Assembly (NCBI RefSeq): GCF_003002095.1
Contig: NZ_PVZC01000010.1
Coordinates: 1 to 64,000 of the forward strand
Length of the DNA stretch: 64,000 bases
Direction: 5' to 3'
DNA from: Allonocardiopsis opalescens
GTDB taxonomy: Bacteria > Actinomycetota > Actinomycetes > Streptosporangiales > Streptosporangiaceae
The translations under genes were made by a program, and so were the position numbers. The notes under the pieces were generated by a model. The model was not told the origin of the DNA. It searched no databases and saw only the letters and a program-made list of their open reading frames with translations. The stretch's first letter is position 1. The number at the start of each line of letters is the position of its first letter. Shown one piece after another: positions 1 through 8,975 of this stretch.

Positions 1-2
1 CC

Positions 3-215
3 GACCCCCACTACCTGGCCACCATCACCGACCTCATGGTCCAAGCCCTCGGCAACGAATTCCGCACCTGGCTACTCGCCCACACCACCGCCCACCCCAC
101 CACACCCGCCTGGATCACCCTCCGACACCTCACCCCCACCCACCAACCCCACACCCACCAACTCCACGGATTCACCCTCGCCCTCCCACGCCTCACCGAC
201 GACACCACGAACTGA
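3..215 (+). CDS. 3' end of an unrecognised protein (partial)
   Basis: An open frame enters from the left edge and gives about 70 residues before a TGA. The C-terminal tail is rich in His, Thr and Leu and shows no motif I recognise. Codon use is very C-rich at third positions, which supports real coding. A strong hairpin follows the stop, so the gene ends a transcript. Function unknown; the family cannot be judged from the tail alone. Confidence 0.5.
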   Translation, partial: DPHYLATITDLMVQALGNEFRTWLLAHTTAHPTTPAWITLRHLTPTHQPHTHQLHGFTLALPRLTDDTTN

Positions 216-220
216 CCACC

Positions 221-258
221 CCCGCCCGGCCCCCGCACACCAGCGGGGGCCGGGCGGG
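221..258. terminator. 16-bp perfect stem-loop terminator
   Basis: Arms at 221-236 and 243-258 are perfect reverse complements with a 6-nt loop. No T-tract follows, as is common in GC-rich actinobacteria. It separates the left-edge gene from the MarR gene. Confidence 0.75.
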
Positions 259-300
259 TCGGCGCCCCCAGCCCCAGCAGCTCCCCAAGGACCCCCGTCG

Positions 301-759
301 ATGACGTCACCCGACCACGGCGCCCTCATCCGCCTGCACACCGCCGTGATCCGCCTGCGACGTGCCCTGGACCGGGAACGCGACCGCACCCTGACACCCG
401 CGCAGCTCACCATCCTCACGCTCCTGCGCGACGCCCCGTGCGGCCGCTTCAGCGACATCATCGCCGCCGAGGGCATCGCGCACTCCGCACTCAACCGGCT
501 GATCACCCCGCTGATCCAGATCGGCCACGTCCAACGCGGCACCACCGAAACCGACCGCCGACGCGTGGTGCTCACCCTCACCGACCACGGCCACGCGCTC
601 CTCGACCGCGTCGAAGAGGGCATCGCCGAACGCCTCGAACAGCGCCTGGCACGCCTTCCGCCCGCACAGCGCGACGCCGTCCTCGGCGCACTGGACGGCC
701 TGGAAGCGCTCACCGCGGACGCCCACGCGCCCGACCCACCCACTAGTAACGTTCAGTGA
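301..759 (+). CDS. MarR family transcriptional regulator
   Basis: The 152-residue product has the MarR winged-helix layout: an N-terminal dimerisation helix, a helix-turn-helix in the stretch with 'SALNRLITPLIQIGHV' (about residues 62-77), and a wing with the family signature 'ETDRRRVVLTLTDHG' (about 82-96). The length is typical. ATG 301 is preceded by AAGGA about 10 nt upstream. The stop lies 29 nt before the GTG of hemC, so the two are probably one operon and the regulator may control the hemC-like gene and itself. The ligand is unknown. A phenolic compound or a tetrapyrrole intermediate is possible, but this is speculation. Confidence 0.85.
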   Translation: MTSPDHGALIRLHTAVIRLRRALDRERDRTLTPAQLTILTLLRDAPCGRFSDIIAAEGIAHSALNRLITPLIQIGHVQRGTTETDRRRVVLTLTDHGHALLDRVEEGIAERLEQRLARLPPAQRDAVLGALDGLEALTADAHAPDPPTSNVQ

Positions 760-788
760 TCACACCAGCGCATTTGAGGAACCGACCC

Positions 789-1784
789 GTGACCACCGAC
801 CCCGACCCCGCGCCCTTGGCCGACCGCCTCGCGCGCCTGCCGCCGTCCCCGCTGCGGCTGGGAGCACGCACCTCCCACCTGGCCCGCGCCTATGCCCAAC
901 GCGTCATCGACGCCCTTCACCAGGTGGCTCCGGAGGTGGAGATCGAACCGGTCGGCATCGAGACCACCGGAGACCGCTCGCCGGGCGACCTGTCGAAGCT
1001 GGGCGGCAAGGGCCTGTTCATGAAGGAGATCGACACGGCGCTGTCGTCGGGCCGGATCGACATCGCGGTGCACTGCCTGAAGGACGTCCCCGCGGACGTG
1101 CCGCTCCCGCCCGGGCTGGTGTTCGCCGCCTACCTGGAGCGCGACGACGTGCGCGACGCCGTGGTCTTCCGGGCGGGGTCGACCTACACCCGGCTGGAGG
1201 ACCTGCCCCCGGGCACCCGGATCGGCACCTCGGCGGTGCGCCGCAAGGCCCAGATCCTCCGCCGACACCCTGACCTGCGCGTGGAGCGCTTCCGCGGCAA
1301 CGTCGTCCCCCGCCTCGCCCGGCTGGACGAAGGCGAAGGCGGCGTCGAGGCGCTGGTGCTGGCCGCGTGCGGACTGGAGAAGGTCGGCATGGGCCACCGC
1401 ATCGGCCGGCGCCTCGACGTGGGGGAGATGTGCCCGGCGGTCGGCGGCGGCGTCATCGGGGTGCAGTGCCGCCGACCCGACGAAGGCATCGCGGAACTGC
1501 TCCGGTCGATCGACCACCCCGAAACGCGCACCCACGTCACCGCCGAGCGCACGATGCTGCACCTCCTGCAGGGCCACTGCAACAGCCCCATCGCCGGACA
1601 CTGCCACACCACCCCGGACGGACGGCTCTCCCTCATCGGCATGGTGTTCTCCCGCGACGGCGGCACCTTCGTCCACGCGCACGGCCACGACACCCCCGAC
1701 CGAGCCGCCGAACTCGGCACCCACGTCGCCACCACCCTGCTCGGCCAGGGCGCCCGCGACATCATCGCTGACACGCGCTGCTGA
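789..1784 (+). CDS. hemC: Hydroxymethylbilane synthase (porphobilinogen deaminase), isolated copy
   Basis: HemC polymerises four porphobilinogen units into hydroxymethylbilane in the cytosol. The 331-residue product has the family order: 'LRLGARTS' near 22, the catalytic aspartate in 'HCLKDVP' (Asp99), 'GTSAVRR', 'RFRGN', and the dipyrromethane-cofactor cysteine in 'LQGHCNSP' (about Cys264). The usual 'APGQGALGIECR' segment reads 'CPAVGGGVIGVQCR' here, a notable divergence. GTG 789 is chosen over the upstream ATG 756 because GAGGA lies 8 nt before it. No other haem genes are adjacent; actinobacterial hemC normally sits with hemA/hemD/hemB. This may therefore be a second, specialised copy linked to the MarR gene. 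Confidence 0.88.
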   Translation: MTTDPDPAPLADRLARLPPSPLRLGARTSHLARAYAQRVIDALHQVAPEVEIEPVGIETTGDRSPGDLSKLGGKGLFMKEIDTALSSGRIDIAVHCLKDVPADVPLPPGLVFAAYLERDDVRDAVVFRAGSTYTRLEDLPPGTRIGTSAVRRKAQILRRHPDLRVERFRGNVVPRLARLDEGEGGVEALVLAACGLEKVGMGHRIGRRLDVGEMCPAVGGGVIGVQCRRPDEGIAELLRSIDHPETRTHVTAERTMLHLLQGHCNSPIAGHCHTTPDGRLSLIGMVFSRDGGTFVHAHGHDTPDRAAELGTHVATTLLGQGARDIIADTRC

Positions 1785-1848
1785 ACACTCGGCGGCGCTC
1801 CTGGTCGATCACGACCGGCTCCACTCGCGGGCGCGCACCATCAGCCTG

Positions 1849-2303
1849 GATCCACCCCCGCGTGCGCGGGGCTCACCACCTAGCGAGTGCTGATGTGCCC
1901 TGGTATGGCGGTCCACCCCCGCATGCGCGGGGCTCACGTCCACCGATGCCGCGGCACCGCCGTCGCCCAGGGTCCACCCCCGCATGCGCGGGGCTCACGG
2001 GCTGCTGTCCGACCTCGCAGGTGGGCATCCGGGTCCACCCCCGCATGCGCGGGGCTCACGCCGGCCATCATGGCGACCTGGCGGTACTGGCGGGTCCACC
2101 CCCGCATGCGCGGGGCTCACGCACGTAGAAGCGGCTGCCGCTTCGTGTAATGGGGTCCACCCCCGCATGCGCGGGGCTCACGGACAGGGTGGCCAGCGCG
2201 CCGGGGTCTCCGCCGGTCCACCCCCGCATGCGCGGGGCTCACACGGCCCGAACGCGGGCACCCCGTGGCGCTTCGGGTCCACCCCCGCATGCGCGGGGCT
2301 CAC
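1849..2303 (-). CRISPR. Type I-E-like CRISPR array, 8 repeats, 7 spacers
   Basis: Eight 28-bp repeats start at 1849, 1910, 1971, 2032, 2093, 2154, 2215 and 2276, with seven 33-nt spacers and a strict 61-bp period. On the minus strand the repeat starts GTGAGCCCCGCG and ends GGGGGTGGACC, matching the actinobacterial I-E type. Seven copies are identical. The copy at 1849-1876 has two changes (positions 2 and 14 as read on the plus strand), as expected for the leader-distal end. Transcription is therefore right to left, with the leader beyond 2303. No cas genes are in the window. Confidence 0.96.
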
Positions 2304-2437
2304 CTTCCCGACCTGGGCGTTCGTCGGGCGTTACCAATTCTTTATCGTTTTCAGCACCCAATCGGCGATCCCGGTAACCGACCGGCCACCATGCGTATCC
2401 GCCCGAACAGTCGCGGTCCGAGCCAGGGCGCCGCGCG
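2304..2437 (-). promoter_or_regulatory. Probable CRISPR leader
   Basis: This stretch adjoins the undegraded end of the array and contains an AT-rich island (about 2328-2362) that stands out against the GC-rich surroundings. Position and composition match an I-E leader carrying the array promoter on the minus strand. No exact promoter boxes are assigned. Confidence 0.6.
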
Positions 2438-2995
<558 letters not shown>

Positions 2996-3575
2996 TCAGG
3001 CGTCCGGTCCACGGGGGCGCTTCGTGGTTCTGGGCGATGGCGCGGCGCAGCCGGGGGCGGGCAGCGCGGCGGCGAAGTCGGCCTCCTCCTTGGGTCGCAC
3101 GGCTTCGGCCTTGTAGTGGAGCCGCACCTCGGGGACGAGGAACGGCAGCCCGCCCGGGGCGGTGAGGCCCAGCAGCGCGAGCGGTCGGCGCACGCGCGGG
3201 CCGCGGCGCGAGGTCCACCGGGGACAGCGCCGCACTGCTCCACCATGACCCGCACCCGCCACGGCGCGGCCGGCCCCGGCCGACGCCACAGGTCGTGCCC
3301 GCCCACGGGCCGCGCCTCGCCGACGCTCCACGGTCGCAGCCGCCCTGACGGGCCGGCGGCCCACCACTCCCGGCCCGACGGCGCCCGCCGCACCGCCGCC
3401 TGGTCGCGGCGCAGCACCGCCACGTCGGCGTCGCCGCGCGCGCACCCAACTGCCCACCGCCGGCTCCACGGCGCGGCCCCGGCGTCCCGCACCGGGCGAA
3501 CCAGGCGGCGACCTCGCCCAGTGCCGCAGAGTCCCACGGGATGTGCGGGGGCTCGGCGGACGGCACGGGCCCCAT
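2996..3575 (-). pseudogene. Frameshifted nucleotidyltransferase-like pseudogene
   Basis: Read right to left, pieces of one protein appear in three frames. 'IPWDSAALGEVAAWFARCG' is in the first. 'DADVAVLRRDQAAVRR', 'EWWAA' and 'PWRVRVMVEQ' are in the second. 'VRRPLALLGL', 'LPFLVPEVRLHYKAEAV' and 'PKEEADFAAALP' are in the third. Together they follow the order of the roughly 185-residue actinobacterial aminoglycoside-nucleotidyltransferase-like proteins (family recognised from memory). At least two frame changes are needed, near 3450 and near 3240, and the usual 'GGWALD' active-site segment is not intact. This reads as a decayed gene, although sequencing error cannot be excluded from one copy. 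Confidence 0.68.
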
Positions 3576-3736
3576 TGCGCCCGCCGCGGCGGCGCCGTTC
3601 GGGCGGCCGCAACCGCAGTGTGACCGCTTTGTCACTCACCGTCCGTATCGCGCTGCCACGATGGCGGGCACCACCCCCGACCCGGTTCTCCCTTCCCCGA
3701 CGCGGCGCGCCGGAGGCGCGCCGGTGAGGAGCCCTC

Positions 3737-4750
3737 ATGCCCAGACCCCTGCCCGCCACCGCCGCCGCCCTGGCGGGCGCCGCGGCCCTGACCCTCGCGA
3801 CGGCGGCCGTCCCCGCCCAGGCCGCCGCCGCGTCCATGGCCCAGACCACCACGGTGGGCGTGCACAACGCCTACGAGCAGGCGACCTTCGGCCACTTCGC
3901 CGACGCGCTGGACTCCGGCGCCGCCCTGCTGGAGATCGACGTGTGGACCCATGGCCTCACCGGCCGCTGGCGGGTCAGCCACGACCTCAACTTCGCCAAT
4001 GACAACAACTGCTCGGGCGAGGGCCTGTACGGGCCGCGCGACCAGGACCTGGGGGCGTGCCTGCGCAATGTGCGCGAATGGCACGACGCCAACCCCGGGC
4101 ACCGCCCGATCGTGCTCAAGGTGGAGTTCAAGAACGGCTTCGACAACTCCCGGGGCATGGGTCCCGACGAGTTCGACGCGCTGGTCCGCGACACCCTGGG
4201 CGACGCGCTGCTGCGCCCGGCCGAGGTTGCCGGCGGCCACCCGAACCTGGACGCCGCGGTGCGCGCCGGGGCCTGGCCGGACCGCGAGGCGCTGCGCGGA
4301 CGGGTGCTGATCGAGATCATCCCGGGCACCTTCGAACGCGGCAACCCCTTCGACAGCTACTGGACCGACGAGGAGTACGGCGACCACCTGGTGGCGCGCG
4401 CCGCGGCCGGAGACCTGGGCTCGGCCACCTCCTTCCCGGCCGTCCTCGGCGCCGCCGCGGGCGACCCCCGCACCCGGCTGCCCGAGAGCGTCCGCCCGTG
4501 GTTCGTGGTCTTCGACGGCGACGCCGCCGCCTACCTGGGCGGCATCGACACCGACTGGTACCGCGACAACGGCTACCTGCTCATCATGACCGGCGCCGCC
4601 TCGGTGGCCCCCGCCATCCCCGGCGCCCAGCCCGACCCCGCCACCGCCACCGAACGCGTCCGCCTGCTGGCGGCCGCGGGCGCCAGCATCGTCACCGCCG
4701 ACTGGACCGGCCCCCGCGAGGTGCTGGAGCTGGTCGAACCGCGCGGCTGA
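3737..4750 (+). CDS. Secreted Ca2+-dependent phosphoinositide-specific phospholipase C-like protein
   Basis: The 337-residue product starts with a Sec signal peptide (basic residues, hydrophobic Ala/Leu run, cleavage near 'AQA-AAA' at about 30). The mature part is a PI-PLC TIM barrel of the Ca2+-dependent bacterial type. It has the first catalytic His in 'VGVHNAYE' (about 43), 'LLEIDVW' with metal-binding acids, the second His in 'WRVSHDLN' (about 80), and 'IVLKVEFK'. The protein is expected outside the cell, cleaving phosphodiester bonds in lipids or related polyols. ATG 3737 follows GAGGAG at a 5-6 nt spacing. The gene is monocistronic and followed by a strong hairpin. The exact substrate is unknown. 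Confidence 0.82.
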   Translation: MPRPLPATAAALAGAAALTLATAAVPAQAAAASMAQTTTVGVHNAYEQATFGHFADALDSGAALLEIDVWTHGLTGRWRVSHDLNFANDNNCSGEGLYGPRDQDLGACLRNVREWHDANPGHRPIVLKVEFKNGFDNSRGMGPDEFDALVRDTLGDALLRPAEVAGGHPNLDAAVRAGAWPDREALRGRVLIEIIPGTFERGNPFDSYWTDEEYGDHLVARAAAGDLGSATSFPAVLGAAAGDPRTRLPESVRPWFVVFDGDAAAYLGGIDTDWYRDNGYLLIMTGAASVAPAIPGAQPDPATATERVRLLAAAGASIVTADWTGPREVLELVEPRG

Positions 4751-4763
4751 GGCATTCCGCCCG

Positions 4764-4793
4764 CCCCGCGCGCCCCTCGCCGGGCGCGCGGGG
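4764..4793. terminator. 12-bp perfect stem-loop after the PLC-like gene
   Basis: Arms 4764-4775 and 4782-4793 are perfect complements with a 6-nt loop. It lies 14 nt after the PLC stop codon and has no T-tract. Confidence 0.75.
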
Positions 4794-4837
4794 CGTGGCC
4801 GTTCCGGTCGGCGATCGGGTGGTAGGTCTCGGCGTCC

Positions 4838-5200
4838 GTGCCGCGTCCGTCGGCGTGCGCGCACATGCCGACCGGGACGGGCTCGCCGACCGGACCGCCT
4901 CGATCGGGGCGGACGCGGCTGGGGTACTTCCCGAAGACCGAGGACGTGCCGGGGGTGGTGGCCGGGCATGTTCGCGGGGCGCTGGGCTTGGCCGAGGACG
5001 TGGAGCAGGCGGCGGCCCGGTCGGCCAAGCGGCACCGCGAGTTCGTGCGCGACCGGCTGGGGGTCGTCTACGACGCGGGGCGCGTTCGGCGGGTCGCTGA
5101 GGCGATCCGGCAGGCGGTGCAGGCCAAGGACGATCCGGCCGATTTGATCAACGTGGCGTTGGCGGAGAGGGGTGCCGGCCCTTCTTCGCGCCTTCGGTGA
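4838..5200 (+). pseudogene. Tn3-family transposase N-terminal (DUF4158) remnant
   Basis: One frame carries 'LGYFPKTEDVPGVVAGHV', 'AARSAKRHREFVRDRLGV' and 'QAKDDPADLINVALAE', in the order seen in the N-terminal DUF4158 region of large Tn3-family transposases. The usual 'RFP' segment between 'LGYF' and 'EDVP' is shortened, the frame then breaks after about 5165, and nothing like the DDE catalytic core follows. No inverted-repeat ends were found. This is a dead fragment of a roughly 1000-residue transposase and marks an old insertion between the PLC and UvrA-like genes. Confidence 0.7.
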
Positions 5201-5323
5201 TGACCAGGCTGGCGGCGATGGCGCGCACCGCGGCCGCTCTCCGAGCGCGGGGCCGACCAGATCGTCGCGGCGGACCTCGGTGCGGGCCTCGGTGCGCCGC
5301 CCGTTCCGCTGTGTCCGCTATGA

Positions 5324-5352
5324 GCGACCCCCAGCGAGCAGCTGGGGGTCGC
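5324..5352. terminator. 12-bp perfect stem-loop terminator
   Basis: Arms 5324-5335 and 5341-5352 are perfect complements with a 5-nt loop. It lies just downstream of the minus-strand UvrA-like gene and most likely ends that transcript. Confidence 0.75.
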
Positions 5353-5362
5353 GTCCCCGCGT

Positions 5363-7891
5363 TCAGCGGTGCGTGCTCGACGGTGCCGGCAGTAGGGGCA
5401 GGCCCGCTGTGTAGCGGCGGAGGAAGCCGGCGGTCGGGGTGTCGGCCGCGGCGACGGTGTCCGGGGGGCCGGCCGCGAGGACCGCGCCTCCGTCCGGGCC
5501 GGCTCCCGGGCCCAGGTCGATCACCCAGTCCGCGGCGGCGGCCACGGGGATGTCGTGTTCGGCCACGACGACGGTGTTGCCCGAGTCGAGCAGCGCGTCG
5601 AGCGCGTCGACCACCCGCTGGACGTCGGAGGGGTGCAGGCCGGAGACGGGCTCGTCGAGGACGACGAGGCCGGCCTTGCGGCTCGCGGCGCCGCGCTGGA
5701 TCGCGGCCGCCAGCTTCAGCCGCTGCGCCTCGCCGCCGGACAGTTCGGTGGCGCTCTGGCCGAGTCGGAGGTAGCCGAGCCCGACTTGGTGCAGCGCTCC
5801 CAGGATCTCGGCGAGCTGCCCGGGCTCGGCGAACAGCCGCACGGCCTCGGCGACGGTCAGTTCGAGCACCTGGTCGATGGCCAGGCCCTGGTAGTGGATT
5901 TCCAGCGCCTCAGGCCGGTAGCGCCGGCCCTCGCAGGCGTCGCAGACCACCCACACATCCGGCAGGAAGTGCATGTCGACCAGCTTGCGGCCGTAGCCGG
6001 TGCAGCTTTCGCAGCGGCCGCCGCCCGGGGTGTTGAAGCTGAACCAGGAGGCGTCGACTCCGCGCCCGCGCGCCGTGTCGGTCTCGGCGAACAGCCTGCG
6101 GACGATGTCGAAGGCCTTGCTGTACGTGGCGGGGTTGGACCGCGGCGTCCGGCCGAGCGGCTCCTGATCGACGACGGCGACCCAGCCGAACCCGTCGAGG
6201 CCGGTCACCGCCCGCACCGCGTCGCTCGCCGTCCCGGCCAGGGCGGCGGCCGCGCCCGTCGCGAGCGCGCTGAGCAGGCTGCTCTTGCCGCTGCCGCTCA
6301 CCCCGGTCAGGCAGCTGAGCCGGCCGGCGGGCAGGCGCACCAGCTCCGCGGTCACATTGTGCGCGCGCAGCCCGTGCAGCTCCACCCAGTCGGCGCCGTC
6401 CCCGGCCGGCCGCCTGGTCCGGCGCAGCCGCGGCCCCGCGCCGGCCAGGTAGCGGCCGGTCAGCGACTCGGGCTCGGCGGCCGCTTCGGCGGGAGTCCCC
6501 GACACGACGACCGCACCGCCGAGGCGGCCCGCGCCCGGCCCGATATCGATCACCCAGTCGGCCCGGGCGATCAGTTCGGGGTCGTGTTCGACGATGAGCA
6601 CCGTATTGCCGGCCGCGCGCAGCTCCAGGGCGATGTCGAGCAGCTGCGCCTTGTCCGCCGGATGCAGCCCGTTGCCCGGCTCGTCCAGGACGAAGATGAT
6701 GCCGCTGAGCTCGGTGCCGAGCTGCGCGGCGAGCCGCGTCCGCTGCAGTTCGCCGCCGGACAGCGTCGCCGCGCTCCTGGACAGCTGGAGATGGGCCAGG
6801 CCGAGCCGGTCGAGGAGCCCGAGCCTGCGGCCCAGGTCGCGCAGCAGCGGCTCGCCCACCGCGCGCCGCCCGGCGTCCAGGTCCTGGGCCACCCGCTCCG
6901 CCCAGGCGCGCACCTCCCGCACCGCCACCTCGACCAGTTCGGGGTAGGTCACGCCGCCGAGCCGCACGGACCCGGCCACCCGGCCGAAGCCGCTGCCTCC
7001 GCAGCCGCCGCAGGGCCGCTTGCGCAGGTACGGGAGGTATCGCTGCTTGGCGGTGGGCGTCTGGGCGTTCACGAACAGGCGCTCCACCTCGGCGAGCGCG
7101 CCGCGCAGCGGCTGGCTCGAGGTGTAGGTCATCCGGGCCGTCTCGTTCTTGTTCGGGACGTCGACGGTCGCCTCGATCTTCTCGTCACCCGTGCCGTAGA
7201 GCACCTGGTGCCGGAACTCCTCGGGCAGCGACCGCCACGGCCGGCCGAGGTCGACGCCCCGCTTCTCGGCGAGCGAAGGAATGAACAGGTGCTCGCCCGA
7301 CCGCCACTTCGCGTACCAGGGCGAAGCCCCGGCGAAGAGCGGGAGCTCAGGACGGGTGATGATCAGGTCCTCCTGCGCCCACCAGCGCCCGCCGGCCCCG
7401 TGGCAGTCCGCACAGCCCCCTTCCGGGGTGGCGCGGTCGAAGTGCGCGGTCGTCAGCGGCCCGTCCTGGCGCTCCGCCGCCGGCTGCGCGCCGATGGCGG
7501 GGAGGCGCGAGTACAGCAGCCCCAGGTGCCCGTCGATACCGGTGATCGTGGCGACCGTGGAGCGGGGGTTGCGGTTCAGCCGGCGCTGGTCGACCGCGAG
7601 CGTCGGGCCGAGCCCGAGGACGCGGTCGACCTTCGGCCGGTTGCGCTGGGTGATGTACTGGCGGACGAACGGCGAAAGCCCGTCCAGGTACCGCAGCTGG
7701 GCCTCGTTGTGCAGTGTGTCGATGACCAGCGAGGTCTTACCGCTGCCGCTCACTCCGGTGAAGGCGACGAGCCGCCCCTTGGGGATGCTCACGGACACGT
7801 CGCGCAGATTGTTGGTCCTGGCCCCCACCACCTCGATGGTCCCGTGCTCCATGCCCGCGAGCCCGGTGGGCTCTGGTGCGCATGCGGTCAA
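5363..7891 (-). CDS. UvrA-like ABC ATPase paralogue (excinuclease/drug-resistance type)
   Basis: The 842-residue soluble protein has two ABC modules in UvrA order. The first has Walker A 'GVSGSGKTS' (about 46-54), Zn ligands 'CADC' and 'CGGC', signature 'LSGGELQR' and Walker B 'FVLDEP'. The second has 'GVSGSGKSS', 'CESC', 'CDAC', 'LSGGEAQR' and 'VLDEP'. It is about 100 residues shorter than housekeeping UvrA, and the UvrB-binding part is reduced. It belongs with the UvrA-like paralogues, some of which protect producers from DNA-binding drugs; that role here is inference. TTG 7891 is favoured over ATG 7852 because GAGAGGTGG lies 7 nt before the TTG. No uvrB or uvrC is nearby. Confidence 0.87.
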   Translation of the reverse strand: MTACAPEPTGLAGMEHGTIEVVGARTNNLRDVSVSIPKGRLVAFTGVSGSGKTSLVIDTLHNEAQLRYLDGLSPFVRQYITQRNRPKVDRVLGLGPTLAVDQRRLNRNPRSTVATITGIDGHLGLLYSRLPAIGAQPAAERQDGPLTTAHFDRATPEGGCADCHGAGGRWWAQEDLIITRPELPLFAGASPWYAKWRSGEHLFIPSLAEKRGVDLGRPWRSLPEEFRHQVLYGTGDEKIEATVDVPNKNETARMTYTSSQPLRGALAEVERLFVNAQTPTAKQRYLPYLRKRPCGGCGGSGFGRVAGSVRLGGVTYPELVEVAVREVRAWAERVAQDLDAGRRAVGEPLLRDLGRRLGLLDRLGLAHLQLSRSAATLSGGELQRTRLAAQLGTELSGIIFVLDEPGNGLHPADKAQLLDIALELRAAGNTVLIVEHDPELIARADWVIDIGPGAGRLGGAVVVSGTPAEAAAEPESLTGRYLAGAGPRLRRTRRPAGDGADWVELHGLRAHNVTAELVRLPAGRLSCLTGVSGSGKSSLLSALATGAAAALAGTASDAVRAVTGLDGFGWVAVVDQEPLGRTPRSNPATYSKAFDIVRRLFAETDTARGRGVDASWFSFNTPGGGRCESCTGYGRKLVDMHFLPDVWVVCDACEGRRYRPEALEIHYQGLAIDQVLELTVAEAVRLFAEPGQLAEILGALHQVGLGYLRLGQSATELSGGEAQRLKLAAAIQRGAASRKAGLVVLDEPVSGLHPSDVQRVVDALDALLDSGNTVVVAEHDIPVAAAADWVIDLGPGAGPDGGAVLAAGPPDTVAAADTPTAGFLRRYTAGLPLLPAPSSTHR

Positions 7892-8022
7892 CCTTCATCC
7901 ACCTCTCTCGATCCGGCGGGACACAGGGAGAGGTCCCGCCCATGCCGGACGGGCCGCGCCCCGTCGGCGCGGCCGCTTCTCTCGGCACGCGGCCGGCCCC
8001 GGTGCGGCCCCGTGCGCGTGGA

Positions 8023-8553
8023 TCAGGACGGGGACGCCGCGGCGAGCTTCGCGGGGTCGGGGGCGTAGACGGTCATCCAGTGCGGGTGCAGCCGGAAGTA
8101 CACGGCCTCGGTGTCCCAGTCGAAGTCGTCGTGGCCGTAGAAGTCCCGCAGGTAGCCGAGCAGCTCTGGCCAGTCGGCGGCCGGCGCGCCGTTCGCGGGG
8201 TTCAAGGTCTCAACTGTGCCGTGCGTGAACACCCCCAGCTCCTCACCGCGCATGTGCGCGGCGCTGACGGCGGGCCGCGCCGCGATGTGGCGCGCCTTGG
8301 CCGCGTCCCGCGCCGTGCCGAAGAGCCACCTCCCGTGCAGGAAGTGCCCGTCCACGCCGCTGATCCGCGGCTCGCCCTTCGCCGTCACGGTGGACAGCGC
8401 GAGCGTGCACATACCGGTGAGGACCTGGGTGAGCCGCGCCGCGGTCAAGGTGTGCTGCTCGTTGATGATCGAGCGCAGGTGCCGGGTGGAGCGGGAAAGG
8501 GAGACGTCGAGGAGAGCCTGGAGCTCGTCGAGCTCCGCTCGGGTTTCGCGCAT
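8023..8553 (-). CDS. Pyridoxamine 5'-phosphate oxidase-like FMN-binding protein
   Basis: The 176-residue product has an N-terminal helical stretch followed by a split-barrel domain: 'MCTLALSTVTAKGEPRIS', 'VDGHFLHGRWLFGTARDAAKARHI' and 'AVYFRLHPHWMTVYAPDP' at the C-terminus. This is the general PPOX/FMN-binding fold. The substrate is unknown, and true PdxH activity is unlikely because the PdxH C-terminal motif is absent. ATG 8553 is chosen at the start of the conserved part; the upstream 27 codons of open frame look non-coding. The gene sits alone between the UvrA-like gene and the pentapeptide-like gene. Confidence 0.78.
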   Translation of the reverse strand: MRETRAELDELQALLDVSLSRSTRHLRSIINEQHTLTAARLTQVLTGMCTLALSTVTAKGEPRISGVDGHFLHGRWLFGTARDAAKARHIAARPAVSAAHMRGEELGVFTHGTVETLNPANGAPAADWPELLGYLRDFYGHDDFDWDTEAVYFRLHPHWMTVYAPDPAKLAAASPS

Positions 8554-8975
8554 GGGGGTCCCGTCTGTCCGTGAGTGCCGGTCCGCGCCGCTATGCGCCG
8601 ACCGGTCCACCATGCTCACCGCAAACCCTGACATCCTGTGTCACCGTCTCCGGCCTCCTCGCCGGCCGGCCGCCCCGCGGTGTGTTCCCGCCGCCATTCC
8701 GGCCACCCCGATCACCCCGCGGCCCCTTTCTGCCGTATTCCGGCCGCCCCCTCCAGGACCTCCTCACCGCCGAGGGCGGCGGCCTTCCGGGCGGGCGCGT
8801 GCGCCGTCGCGGCGTACGCCGCCCGGCGCGGCTGGGGGTGCCGACCACGGTCCACCGGACGACCGGCGCGCTCCATCCGGCACGCCGGATCCGCCGGGGG
8901 CACGTCCTATGCTGAGCCGGTGACCGCAGGATGGTGCCGTGGCTGCGGATCGGTTTCGCCGCTGGGGTATGGCGG
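8554..8975. other. Intergenic gap, 422 nt
   Basis: No convincing gene. A plus-strand TATGCT box at about 8907 followed by GTG at 8920 resembles a leaderless start, and its frame begins with two CxxC-spaced cysteines. That frame then runs antisense through the repeat gene at 8976-10517, so I do not call it. Confidence 0.4.

Noticed and set aside
3620-3635. GTGAC-N6-GTCAC inverted repeat before the PLC-like gene as PhoP or Crp-type box
   Set aside because: Arms are only 5 bp and match no box well enough; could be chance.
5555-8068. 837-codon plus-strand frame
   Set aside because: Antisense to the UvrA-like gene; composition is Arg/Ala/Gly-rich as expected for the opposite strand of GC-rich coding DNA.
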